Shown one piece after another: positions 7,610-15,987 of a stretch of DNA of 30,232 bases (its first letter is position 1; every line of letters starts with the position of its first letter). The DNA is from an uncultured Erysipelotrichaceae bacterium (GTDB lineage Bacteria; Bacillota_I; Bacilli_A; Erysipelotrichales; Erysipelotrichaceae). A program made the position numbers and the translations under genes. The notes below the pieces were generated by a model. It was given only the letters and a program-made list of their open reading frames with translations. It did not search any database and was not told the origin of the DNA. The stretch covers positions 1 to 30,232 of the forward strand of contig CAKUTY010000003.1 in assembly GCA_934692455.1 (NCBI GenBank), given 5' to 3'.

Positions 7610-8447
7610 GTTCAAATACCAACTTATAACCCTTTCTAAAATCTAAATCATAATTCTTACATAAATTGCCAACTACCTCAGCTAAAGCCATATTATTTAA
7701 TTCATTATTGTAAATCATAATAGATTTAGCAGGAGCCTTACCGAATGAATCATAATAAGGAAGATTCCAACTATAAACTACCTCATCATTTAAATAAATA
7801 GTAGTCTTAACGCTATCACCCATCTTAAAACCCATTTCCTTAAATAAATCCAATGGGATATTAGTCCAAAGATTGCCAAAGTTAGGATCATTAATCTCAA
7901 AAGTACCCTCTAACTTACCATCAACAATTTGCGCCTTATGCAAATCATGTCTAACAATCTCTTCAACTGGATAAGTAGGTCCAACTTCCTCAAAACTAAT
8001 CTTGCCACTAGCTAACTTAGCTGCACAATAACCAAATAAATCACGACCATGGAAAATAGAAACATAACCATTATCATCACGATGAAGTCTATTAACAGTC
8101 TCATCAATCTCTCTTACTTCCTCGATACCCCACTTGTTATAAACATGAGTCAAACTACCATTATCAGGAGTAACGATGAAATAACCATTCTTAGTCTTAG
8201 CAACACAAGCTCTTCTAGCAGTACCAACACCCGGGTCAACAACAGACACAAAAATAGTACCCTTTGGCCAAAAATCGATATATTGATACAATCTGAACGA
8301 TGCAGAATAAGTATCATATTGAGGAATTTGATGTGTTGCGGTTATACACTCAATATCTAAATCAACGCTCTTAACAACACCCAACATTGAAGGTACAGCA
8401 CCTTCTGCATAAGTGAAGTCCGTTTGAAACACTAACATCTTCTTCAT
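7602..8447 (-). CDS. SAM hydrolase (adenosine-forming), DUF62 family, copy 1
   Basis: 281 residues, clearly paralogous to the next gene along their whole length (both read LVFQTDF, IPQY, FVSVVDPGVG, VTPDNG, FHGRD in the same order). The conserved residues are Asp71 and Arg78 (VVDPGVGTARR) and His133 (IFHGRD), so catalysis should be intact. It differs from copy 2 at the start (FTYAEGAVPSM instead of FGLDDGAISAM). GGAG lies upstream, in the end of the M20 gene, with only 3 nt between the genes. Family enzymes are trimers with active sites between subunits, so mixed trimers with copy 2 are possible (inference). Confidence 0.88.
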   Translation of the reverse strand: MKKMLVFQTDFTYAEGAVPSMLGVVKSVDLDIECITATHQIPQYDTYSASFRLYQYIDFWPKGTIFVSVVDPGVGTARRACVAKTKNGYFIVTPDNGSLTHVYNKWGIEEVREIDETVNRLHRDDNGYVSIFHGRDLFGYCAAKLASGKISFEEVGPTYPVEEIVRHDLHKAQIVDGKLEGTFEINDPNFGNLWTNIPLDLFKEMGFKMGDSVKTTIYLNDEVVYSWNLPYYDSFGKAPAKSIMIYNNELNNMALAEVVGNLCKNYDLDFRKGYKLVFEHE

Positions 8448-8450
8448 TAA

Positions 8451-9788
8451 TTAAATCTCCATTTCAATAAATCTTTCAAAAGTCTTGTAATAAATTTCTA
8501 AAGCCTTAACACAATCATCAAGCTCTACATATTCATCAACCTGATGAGCTAAGTTTTCTTTATTAGGCATATTCATACCAAAGGTTACACAATGCTTAAA
8601 CACCTTAGAATAAGATACACCACCTGACACATAAGGCTTTAAACCATCATGCATAACACCATCATAAACATTCAACATTTCCTTGATATAAGGATCATCC
8701 AAACTATTCAAAGTTGGAGGATCATCATAATCCAAAGAAACATTAAACATAGCTTTTTCTTTAAATTTCTTTGTCAACTCAGCGCTTGTTAAAGTAGCAG
8801 GATATCTTGCATCAACCTGACCATTAATCTTACCATCTTTAATAATTAAACGGCCCAAGTTAACAGTCAAACAAGTATCAAACACCTCATCAACCTTAGA
8901 ATCTAATCCGGCACCATAGTCCTCACCCAAGATATCATAAAGATTCTTACACAATTTATCTTCACAAACCTCAGCTAAACCCTTCAACAAGACATTAATC
9001 GCATTAACACCATCAAAACATCTTGAACAATGCACTGCCACACCATCTACATGAATAACAGTCTTACCATCGATTGTTTCAACAGTAGCCTTCTTATCTA
9101 AGAAGTACTTCCTTAATTCTTCTGTATACCTATCATCCTTAAGTGTACAATCAACATAAGGAGGAACCACATTACACTGAATACCACCATCAAGTGACTC
9201 AATAACACCATCATAATCGCCACTTATTGTCCACATCAAAGCACCCTTTTCACCAATGACCATAGGGAAAGTGCCATCAGGCGAAAACGCAAACAAAGGC
9301 TTCTTAACAACAGAACAGTAGTGACGCATATCATCCATCGTACGCTCTTCATCGCTACCAAACACTACCCTAATCTCTCTTTTTACATCAGGATACTTAT
9401 TTCTTAATTCTCTCAAAACTAAATAAGACAAGAAAGCAGCAGTCTTCATATCTTCACTACCACGACCATAAAGTTTACCATCTTTAATCACAGCACCAAA
9501 AGGATCATATGACCACTTATCATCAACGCTGACAACATCCAAGTGACTAACTACATCAATTCTTTCATCTTCATTATCAACATAGCTGATAGATATAGCC
9601 TTGTTATCATAATCCTTAACTATAAAACCATCTTTAATCGCTAAGTCCTTCATGAAATCCAAAGCCTCTTTGCAACCCTTTCCATAAGGATGCAAATCAT
9701 CTACAGTCTTTTCATCATAAATAGAATTAATCTTCAATAAAGACCTTAAAGTTTCAAGATTATCATCAAATATTTTCTTATAATCCAT
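8451..9788 (-). CDS. M20 family metallopeptidase (PepV/Sapep-like dipeptidase)
   Basis: 445 residues. The metal-binding pattern of the M20 di-zinc peptidases is present: HLDVV (about residue 78), GRGSEDMK (metal-bridging Asp), GSDEERTMDD (catalytic and metal Glu), SPDG, and the late AHQVDEYV. Layout and length match the dipeptidase PepV/Sapep, with a lid domain in the middle. It probably hydrolyses dipeptides or an N-acyl amino acid in the cytoplasm. It sits 4 nt after ecfT and 3 nt before the first SAM hydrolase, so it presumably acts on whatever the importer brings in. The true substrate is unknown. Confidence 0.88.
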   Translation of the reverse strand: MDYKKIFDDNLETLRSLLKINSIYDEKTVDDLHPYGKGCKEALDFMKDLAIKDGFIVKDYDNKAISISYVDNEDERIDVVSHLDVVSVDDKWSYDPFGAVIKDGKLYGRGSEDMKTAAFLSYLVLRELRNKYPDVKREIRVVFGSDEERTMDDMRHYCSVVKKPLFAFSPDGTFPMVIGEKGALMWTISGDYDGVIESLDGGIQCNVVPPYVDCTLKDDRYTEELRKYFLDKKATVETIDGKTVIHVDGVAVHCSRCFDGVNAINVLLKGLAEVCEDKLCKNLYDILGEDYGAGLDSKVDEVFDTCLTVNLGRLIIKDGKINGQVDARYPATLTSAELTKKFKEKAMFNVSLDYDDPPTLNSLDDPYIKEMLNVYDGVMHDGLKPYVSGGVSYSKVFKHCVTFGMNMPNKENLAHQVDEYVELDDCVKALEIYYKTFERFIEMEI

Positions 9789-9792
9789 ATAA

Positions 9793-10641
9793 TTACCAAT
9801 AAATCCACATCTTAGTAGGGAAAGTAACTACTCTAGAATAAATAGAATAGAAAATTACAAACGCAAACACAATAAGATAGAAGGCAATGAAAATCTTCTC
9901 ACCCTTAATAATCTCATGTTCAGCGTAATAAGTTCTCTTCTTATGCTTACCAAAACCTCTTAAATCCATCGCATTGGCAATATCATTAACTCTATCAAAA
10001 GATGTGATAACCAAAGGAATTAAAATCATAACCGTTTGTTTCAAACGCTCAAACGGAGAAGCCTTCTTCTTATCTAGTTCTAGACCTCTACATTGCATAG
10101 AAATAGAGATATTCTCATAGTCTCTAGAAATATCAGGAATATATCTAAAGGCAATCTCAACAATAGAACCAAACTTATAAGGAAGACCAATAGAAGTCAA
10201 ACCAGCAGCCATCTCACTTGGTGTAATTGAAATAATAAAACACATCGAAACCAAGAAAGAAGTAAGCATCTTCAAAAGTCTAACCCCTAGATACCATAAA
10301 GTACCCCTTGTAACCACTAGATAACTATTAAACGCAAACAAGACTGTATCATCATTTGTTAGTGATAAACCATAATGAGGATCAGCCAACCAGAACAAGA
10401 AGATATTAAAGACATTCATCAACACAACAATGATAATAATAACCTTCAAAGTCTTCCACTTAGGTTTAAGTGAAATTAGACCAATTAGTGCAATCACAAA
10501 TAATGGTGCAATCAAACGGAAATCAAAAGACATCATTACATAAACAATTAACACAATAAAAAGTCTAACCTTAGTAGTACCTGTCAAACGATGAAGAAAA
10601 GTCGAACCAGGAGTAAGATTAATAATATCACTATGATTCAT
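9793..10641 (-). CDS. ecfT: ECF transporter T component (EcfT)
   Basis: 282 residues, with five to six hydrophobic segments and the two coupling-helix signatures of EcfT, SMQCRGLELDK and AMDLRGFGKHKKR, which contact the ATPases. The frame is open to 10677, but ATG 10641 (MNHSDIINLTPGS) has GGAG 8 nt upstream and is preferred; it overlaps the ATPase gene by 11 nt. EcfT is the membrane scaffold linking the S component to the energy-coupling ATPases. Its presence within one operon with a single S gene suggests a dedicated (group I) ECF transporter. Confidence 0.9.
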   Translation of the reverse strand: MNHSDIINLTPGSTFLHRLTGTTKVRLFIVLIVYVMMSFDFRLIAPLFVIALIGLISLKPKWKTLKVIIIIVVLMNVFNIFLFWLADPHYGLSLTNDDTVLFAFNSYLVVTRGTLWYLGVRLLKMLTSFLVSMCFIISITPSEMAAGLTSIGLPYKFGSIVEIAFRYIPDISRDYENISISMQCRGLELDKKKASPFERLKQTVMILIPLVITSFDRVNDIANAMDLRGFGKHKKRTYYAEHEIIKGEKIFIAFYLIVFAFVIFYSIYSRVVTFPTKMWIYW

Positions 10642-12346
10642 GTCTTCTTCTCCTTTCCTCGCTAATAAACGAATCAATCATAAGTTCTGGCTTAACACCA
10701 ATTCTCTTTGCCAAAGTATAAAGTGAAGTTTGTTTAAGATTAGCCATCTCAATAATCTCATTATTAGACAAGATCTTATAAACAGAATCATCACCAACAC
10801 ACTTTCCTTCCGCAAACACGATAGCCCTATCAGTATATTCAATAGCCAAATGCATATCATGAGTAATAAACAAGATAGTAATACCATAGTCCCTATTTAA
10901 TTCCTCTAAGAATGACATAATCTCGGTATATACCTTATAATCTTGTCCTGCAGTAGGTTCATCAAGCACAATAATCTCAGGCTTCATAGCCAAGATAGAA
11001 GCGATAGTAACTCTCTTCTTTTGACCATAGCTTACAACACCAACTGGCCAATTACGCATAGGCCACAAGTTACACATCTTTAAAGCCTCTTCAATACGCT
11101 TATCAATTTCTTCGTCACTATAGCCATTTAGTTTTAGTCCCAAAGAAACCTCATCTTTGATGATATCCTTAACAAGCATCTGATTAGGATTTTGCATAAC
11201 ATAGCCAATCTTTTGACCAATTTCCTTAATAGAATACTCTAAATAATTCTCACCATTTAAAAGTATCTCACCCTCAAGTGGTCTAATAACCCCACACAAC
11301 ATCTTAGCGATAGTAGACTTACCAGCACCATTTTTACCAACAATCGCAATCTTCTCGCCCTTATAGACCTTAAAAGATACATCATCAAGAACCTTCACAT
11401 TACGATTCTTATACTTATAAGAAACATTCTTTACTTCTAGTAAGCACTCATTGCTCTTTTTCACATCACAAGTCTTAACACTAGTAAAATAAGAAACTAG
11501 TTTATCCTTATACTTATCAAGATTCATAGAGAAGATATCACTTGGATGATCATCTTCACTAAACTTACAAGAAGCCATATTCAAAGCACTTAGATAAAGC
11601 GGCTCTCTAATGCCATCTTTTCTAAGCTTTTCACTACATAATAATTTATCAGGAGTAGTATCGGCGATAATCTCACCATCACACATCAAAATAATACGAT
11701 CAACAGGTCTATATAAAACATCCTCTAAACGATGTTCAATAATTAGTACTGTCTTCTCATTTTCCTTTTGAATCTCATCAATTAAAGCGATAGCTTGATT
11801 ACCCATTTGAGGATCTAGCGCAGCTAGAGGCTCATCAAACAACAAAATTTGGACATCATCATGCATGATACCAGCAAGAGAAACTCTTTGTTTCTGACCA
11901 CCAGAAAGATTATATGGAACAGACTCTAAGAAATCTTCCATATGAACAATAGTAGCCGCATCCTTAACTTTCTTAAGCATCACGTTTCTTGGAACCATAT
12001 TATTTTCTAAAGCATATGCGATATCTTCGCCCACCGACAAACCAACAAACTGGGCATCAGAATCTTGTAATACCGTTCCAACAACCGAACTTAATTTAAA
12101 AATGCTGGAAGTAGAAGACTCTACTCCAGCAATTTTACATGAACCCTTTATTTCACCATTAAAAGAGAATGGAATAATTCCATTGATACAATTAGCAAGA
12201 GTTGACTTGCCACAACCAGAAGGACCTAGTAATAATACCTTCTCTCCCTTATAGATAGTTAAATTGATATTCTTTAAAGTAGCTTCGTTTTGAGATTTAT
12301 AACGAAAACTAAAATCCTTGAACTCAATTATAGGCTCTTTTAACAT
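10631..12346 (-). CDS. ecfA: ECF transporter fused double ATPase (EcfA1-EcfA2)
   Basis: 571 residues with two complete ABC ATPase domains in one chain. The N-terminal domain has Walker A GPSGCGKST, signature LSGGQKQR, Walker B ILLFDEP and the switch His in IIEHR. The C-terminal domain has Walker A GKNGAGKST, a degenerate signature VSYGQKKR, Walker B IIVLDEP and ITHD. Most ECF systems use two separate ATPase genes; fused forms like YkoD also exist. It powers substrate uptake with EcfT and the upstream S component. It begins 2 nt after the S-component gene ends. Confidence 0.93.
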   Translation of the reverse strand: MLKEPIIEFKDFSFRYKSQNEATLKNINLTIYKGEKVLLLGPSGCGKSTLANCINGIIPFSFNGEIKGSCKIAGVESSTSSIFKLSSVVGTVLQDSDAQFVGLSVGEDIAYALENNMVPRNVMLKKVKDAATIVHMEDFLESVPYNLSGGQKQRVSLAGIMHDDVQILLFDEPLAALDPQMGNQAIALIDEIQKENEKTVLIIEHRLEDVLYRPVDRIILMCDGEIIADTTPDKLLCSEKLRKDGIREPLYLSALNMASCKFSEDDHPSDIFSMNLDKYKDKLVSYFTSVKTCDVKKSNECLLEVKNVSYKYKNRNVKVLDDVSFKVYKGEKIAIVGKNGAGKSTIAKMLCGVIRPLEGEILLNGENYLEYSIKEIGQKIGYVMQNPNQMLVKDIIKDEVSLGLKLNGYSDEEIDKRIEEALKMCNLWPMRNWPVGVVSYGQKKRVTIASILAMKPEIIVLDEPTAGQDYKVYTEIMSFLEELNRDYGITILFITHDMHLAIEYTDRAIVFAEGKCVGDDSVYKILSNNEIIEMANLKQTSLYTLAKRIGVKPELMIDSFISEERRRRHES

Positions 12347-12348
12347 AA

Positions 12349-12927
12349 TTATTCTTTAGTTAGGTTTGTAGCTTTTGCGTTTCTTGCAGCCAATGCCTTA
12401 AGAATAGGAATACCAGCAACAACAAGCACGATTGTATTAGAAATACCGCCTGTTAAAGATTGAATGAAAGTAATAGTTAATTCTGATTGATATAGCAATG
12501 CAGAGAAAATAGGTGTAACAACACCAAATGCTAAGGCATTACCAACAACCGCAACAATTACATAGATAATCATTTGCTTTGCATCAAACTTACCGTTTTC
12601 GATATCAGCACCATATAACTTTAAACAACCAACACAGAAGCCTAAGAAAGCATTACCGATTGACCAGTCAAACCACATGCCCCAGCCACCGATTAAGTCA
12701 GCTAAACAGTTACCTAAACCACAAGCTAAAGCTGCAGGTAGAGGTCCAAATAGTCCACCAACGATAACAGGAACGATCATAGCTAAAGTTAAGTTTGTGT
12801 TTGTGAAAACCTTAATAGAAGCATAGTCCATTAAGACGCCAAACAATGCAACACCAATCGCAACACCAACAATTGTCTTAGTATCCCACTTACCAAGAAG
12901 AATCTTACCAACACTTTGTTTTTCCAT
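12349..12927 (-). CDS. ECF transporter S component, UPF0397-like, substrate unknown
   Basis: 192 residues with about six membrane segments. The start (KWDTKTIVGVAIGVALFGVL), the middle (GLFGPLPAALACGLGNCLADLI, then GMWFDWSIGNAFLGFCVG) and TGGISNTIVLVV near the end match the UPF0397/PF07155 pattern of substrate-binding ECF subunits. Databases often label this family a riboflavin transporter; I do not trust that label here, because nothing in the operon concerns flavins. The operon context (peptidase and two SAM hydrolases) hints at a SAM-, methionine- or nucleoside-containing substrate, but this is inference. AGGAGGAG lies 7-8 nt before the ATG. It is the first gene of a six-gene operon. Confidence 0.82.
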   Translation of the reverse strand: MEKQSVGKILLGKWDTKTIVGVAIGVALFGVLMDYASIKVFTNTNLTLAMIVPVIVGGLFGPLPAALACGLGNCLADLIGGWGMWFDWSIGNAFLGFCVGCLKLYGADIENGKFDAKQMIIYVIVAVVGNALAFGVVTPIFSALLYQSELTITFIQSLTGGISNTIVLVVAGIPILKALAARNAKATNLTKE

Positions 12928-12960
12928 TTGAAAAATCTCCTCCTAATTTTCTGTCCACCA

Positions 12961-12990
12961 AATAAATAAAGCCCATCAAAATAGATGGGC
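12961..12990 (-). terminator. Attenuator hairpin in the ECF operon leader
   Basis: On the minus strand GCCCATC and GATGGGC flank a 6-nt loop and are followed by TTTATTTATT. It lies between the promoter and the ribosome binding site of the first gene, so it would stop transcription before the operon unless prevented. The leader upstream (12991-13045) is short and does not match an S-box. No regulator class is recognised. Confidence 0.55.
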
Positions 12991-13051
12991 ATACCTATCA
13001 TTTCCCAAAAGCCTTTATATTAAAGCTAAAAAAGAACTAATGAACAAAAAT

Positions 13052-13079
13052 ATCATACCATTAAAGCCAAAAAATTCAA
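13052..13079 (-). promoter_or_regulatory. Promoter of the ECF/SAM-hydrolase operon
   Basis: On the minus strand TTGAAT (13074-13079) and TATGAT (13052-13057) are separated by 16 bp. Transcription would begin near 13045, giving a leader of about 118 nt that contains the attenuator hairpin. Confidence 0.6.
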
Positions 13080-13083
13080 TACC

Positions 13084-14109
13084 TTATTTAATACTAAACG
13101 AATTATTTAACACTTCACTTCCATAAATAAACAAAACCTTAGTATTACCATCAATATTTAATAAGTCACTACCGTAATATCTTAAATCGATCAATTCTAT
13201 TTCACTAAAATAAGGAATCAACAATGGCGCAATACTAGATGTATATGAATCTCTAAAAATAATCAGTTTTCTATCCTCAACATTCTTATTCACAATCTTT
13301 AAATAAGCCTTAGGGCCATTTAAATAAATACTATATGGATCAAGTGATTCAAGTTCTGACACATTATAGACATCCAGTAAGTCTTTATCTTCAACACTAT
13401 AGACCTTTATACTATCCAACAAATCATTAGTCAAATAAGTAATCGTATCAGGTTTCATACTTATAGCCATCTTGGCATATAAAGAACCATAGAACTTATC
13501 ATATGTATTAAATGAATACTCTATATCTTTTTCTTCTACATCACACAACTCTAGTATCTTACTAACAACACTACCTAATCTATCCTGTTTTAGATGAATA
13601 TCAGTATGATAATAATCTGATAATGACAACAAATCTTTCAATGAGTGATAATTATCCATTCTTACCCCAAGATACTCATCAATCTCTTCACTCACATTAT
13701 CCAAACTAGCATAATGATTCTTTAAAGGAATAGCTATAAATTCATAGTCATTAATATCAAACCTTGTAATAATTTCATCCACCTTAGCCACAATATTATC
13801 CAAAGATTTATAATTTGTTTCCGTCAGCTCAAACAAGTAATCATCCTTAATAGTCACCTTATTATTAATCGAAATATTAAAAAGATTATAGTTCACAAAA
13901 CCCTTCACTTCCCTAAAGTCTTGTCTAATAATAAAATGATCACTTAAATACTTATCTAAATCATCAAAGAAATTATTATTGTCTTTTATTTTAGGAAAAG
14001 CCTTTAACTTCCTTCTTTCATAAATCGATATTTCTTCCTTATTAAAAAGACTTATAAAACCAAATAAGCTAATAAAAGATACAAATATAATAATCAATAA
14101 CTTTTTCAT
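13084..14109 (-). CDS. DHHW-like protein (AlgJ/AlgX-type partner of MBOAT)
   Basis: 341 residues with one N-terminal membrane anchor (about residues 3-22), the rest probably extracytoplasmic. The early part (YERRKLKAFPKI, YLSDHFIIRQDF) and the late FRDSYTSSIAPLL, IELIDLRYY fit the DHHW/SGNH-like family encoded beside MBOAT acyltransferases. The name-giving motif is altered: where TDHHW is expected, the sequence reads YYHTDIHLKQ, keeping Asp and the second His but losing the first His and Trp. FRDS keeps the Asp-Ser pair. Probably passes acyl groups to an envelope polymer; the altered motif leaves activity uncertain. It begins 3 nt after the MBOAT stop. Confidence 0.75.
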   Translation of the reverse strand: MKKLLIIIFVSFISLFGFISLFNKEEISIYERRKLKAFPKIKDNNNFFDDLDKYLSDHFIIRQDFREVKGFVNYNLFNISINNKVTIKDDYLFELTETNYKSLDNIVAKVDEIITRFDINDYEFIAIPLKNHYASLDNVSEEIDEYLGVRMDNYHSLKDLLSLSDYYHTDIHLKQDRLGSVVSKILELCDVEEKDIEYSFNTYDKFYGSLYAKMAISMKPDTITYLTNDLLDSIKVYSVEDKDLLDVYNVSELESLDPYSIYLNGPKAYLKIVNKNVEDRKLIIFRDSYTSSIAPLLIPYFSEIELIDLRYYGSDLLNIDGNTKVLFIYGSEVLNNSFSIK

Positions 14110-14112
14110 AAA

Positions 14113-15453
14113 CTAAAACCTAAAATATAAGAACGGCATAAAAGTCGCATCAATAATATATGCTGTTGATACAATCAATAACAAGACCACCAGTACTATA
14201 TTAAGCAAATCCTTATTCTTTAACCTAGAATAAATATTTTTACATAATGGCGTAATACCAACGATACACACAGTAAAGAACACCACATAGTTCTTTAAAT
14301 AGAATAAGGTTTCCTTATCAACTAAATATTTGAAATTAAATAATCCAACTATGAAATTTTTAATATCCAAAAGATTAGAATGATTAAAAATCACAAAAGA
14401 TATATTCACAATCAAAGCTGTATACACAAAACCAATTATCTTATGTCTATCAAAGAAACCTCTAAAGACAAATTTTTCAATTATTAAAACTAAGCCAAAA
14501 TACAAGCCCCAAAGAATAAAGTTATAATCAGCGCCATGCCAGAAACCGGTTAAAAACCACACCACAAGCAAATTAAAGATATATCTTGAATTAGAACATC
14601 TACTACCGCCAAGGGGAATATAAATATAATCTTTTAGGAAAGACGACAAAGAAATATGCCATCTACGCCAGAAATCTTTAACTGATGTTGCGATTAGAGG
14701 ATAATTAAAATTCTCTAAGAAATGAAAACCAAATATCAAAGCCATACCAATAGCCATATCACTATAGGCACTAAAATCATAATATAGTTGCATCGTAGCA
14801 CTAATCATTTCCAAGAAATAAGATAAACTAGAGCGTACCTTAATAGCACTTAATAGTTTTACTATACTTCCTAAAGTATCTGCGATTACTACTTTCTTAA
14901 ATAAGCCTACACAAAAACGGGTTATACCCCTACTTGCATCATCAACATTTTCTTTTCTATCAATCAATTCCCCATTAACAGTCTCATATCTTACAATAGG
15001 ACCTGCGATAAGTTGTGGAAAGAAAGTTAAGTAAGTGCCAAAGTTAATAAATGACTTACTAGCCTTTACATCACCCCTATATACATCAATCAAATAACTG
15101 ATTGCCTGGAAAGTAAAGAATGATATGCCAATAGGCAAAACAATATTTACTAAATTATTAAAACCTAATACATCATTCACAATAAAATTAGTATATTTAA
15201 AATATATCAACAAAGATAAATTGACTATTACACCAAACCATAAAGTTTTTTTATCCCTAATCCTTTTCGCATAAAAATAATTAAAAACACATGAAAACAA
15301 TAGAATCAATGTATATTGTTTCTCTCCTACGAAATAAAAGAATAAACTACTTATAAACAATATTAAATTACGATATTTCCTAGGACTTAAAAAATAAAGC
15401 ATAAGCACAATAGGAAAGAAATAAAATAAGAAACTAACACTTGAGAATATCAT
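14113..15453 (-). CDS. MBOAT family O-acyltransferase (AlgI/DltB/PatA type)
   Basis: 446 residues with about 10-12 membrane segments. Signatures are FRRWHISLSSFLKDYIYIPL, the GGSR turn, and FWHGADYNFILWGLY containing the conserved His of the family. The family moves acyl groups across the membrane to a surface polymer. Its partners here are the DHHW-like protein downstream and the lipoprotein gene upstream, a grouping common in Firmicutes. The target (teichoic acid, peptidoglycan or exopolysaccharide) cannot be told. The start lacks a Shine-Dalgarno and lies 7 nt after an extended -10 element (see promoter entry). Confidence 0.92.
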   Translation of the reverse strand: MIFSSVSFLFYFFPIVLMLYFLSPRKYRNLILFISSLFFYFVGEKQYTLILLFSCVFNYFYAKRIRDKKTLWFGVIVNLSLLIYFKYTNFIVNDVLGFNNLVNIVLPIGISFFTFQAISYLIDVYRGDVKASKSFINFGTYLTFFPQLIAGPIVRYETVNGELIDRKENVDDASRGITRFCVGLFKKVVIADTLGSIVKLLSAIKVRSSLSYFLEMISATMQLYYDFSAYSDMAIGMALIFGFHFLENFNYPLIATSVKDFWRRWHISLSSFLKDYIYIPLGGSRCSNSRYIFNLLVVWFLTGFWHGADYNFILWGLYFGLVLIIEKFVFRGFFDRHKIIGFVYTALIVNISFVIFNHSNLLDIKNFIVGLFNFKYLVDKETLFYLKNYVVFFTVCIVGITPLCKNIYSRLKNKDLLNIVLVVLLLIVSTAYIIDATFMPFLYFRF

Positions 15454-15459
15454 ATTGTC

Positions 15460-15468
15460 ATTGTACCA
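15460..15468 (-). promoter_or_regulatory. Extended -10 promoter, possibly leaderless MBOAT start
   Basis: The minus strand reads TGGTACAAT, an extended -10 (TGn before TACAAT). The A of the MBOAT ATG (15453) is the seventh base after it, the usual transcription start distance. No -35 and no Shine-Dalgarno are evident. Confidence 0.4.
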
Positions 15469-15493
15469 AAAGAAAAGGCTTCTTTCGAAGACC
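15468..15493 (-). terminator. Terminator after the lipoprotein gene
   Basis: On the minus strand GG-CTTC pairs with GAAG-CC around a GAAA tetraloop (15477-15493, one bulged T), followed by TTTTCTTTT. It separates the lipoprotein gene from the MBOAT gene. Confidence 0.6.
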
Positions 15494-15494
15494 C

Positions 15495-15956
15495 TTACTT
15501 ACTTAAATTATTAAAATTCTCAATCATCTTATCGCCAACTTCATCATCCATCACGACAAGTAAGATGTTATCATGTGATGCCATCTTAATTTCTTCAACT
15601 CCCACACAAATCCATTTATTAGGATTTAAGTTTTCAGAAATTTCTTTCTTAAGCGCATCAATATCACTTGCACTCTTTGCCTTGACAAGAACCACAGAAT
15701 GAGCAATCGAACTCATATCAGGCTCACTAGCTAAAGCCTCTTCAAAGTTACATTCACTTAGACCTAAATAATACTCAACATTATCAGCAGTAACCTTTTC
15801 TCTTCTAGTTGAAGGTACTTCATCATCTAGCCCTGCATAAACTGCATCCATTAGCTTATTTAAATCAGTTGGAAACTTTTCATCATTTCCCTTTGAACAT
15901 GCAACTAATGTGAATAGTGCAAGCATAGCCATAAGTGTAGTTAAAATCTTTTTCAT
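15495..15956 (-). CDS. DUF4358-type lipoprotein
   Basis: 153 residues, with a lipoprotein signal: MKKILTTLMAMLALFTLVAC, lipobox LVAC with the Cys near residue 20. The mature part (about 130 residues) is soluble and faces outside. It resembles DUF4358 proteins, which I recall next to MBOAT/DHHW genes; function unknown. ATG 15956 is preferred to ATG 15962, because the GGAGG touches the latter directly and lies 6 nt before the former. A terminator stands between it and the MBOAT gene, so it may be expressed separately. Confidence 0.7.
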   Translation of the reverse strand: MKKILTTLMAMLALFTLVACSKGNDEKFPTDLNKLMDAVYAGLDDEVPSTRREKVTADNVEYYLGLSECNFEEALASEPDMSSIAHSVVLVKAKSASDIDALKKEISENLNPNKWICVGVEEIKMASHDNILLVVMDDEVGDKMIENFNNLSK

Positions 15957-15987
15957 CTTCATCCTCCACTTATATTATACAAAATAT

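Noticed and set aside
6767..8447. Fluorinase or chlorinase genes
   Set aside because: They belong to the same superfamily, but the Asp-Arg-His set marks the SAM hydrolase branch and no halogen-metabolite genes are nearby.
12349..12927. Naming the S component a riboflavin transporter
   Set aside because: The family label is broad; no FMN riboswitch or flavin gene is present, and the operon points elsewhere.
12961..13045. A second S-box before the ECF operon
   Set aside because: The GAAACC, AGCAACC and GTGCTAA blocks of the S-box are absent; only the terminator core resembles that of metK.
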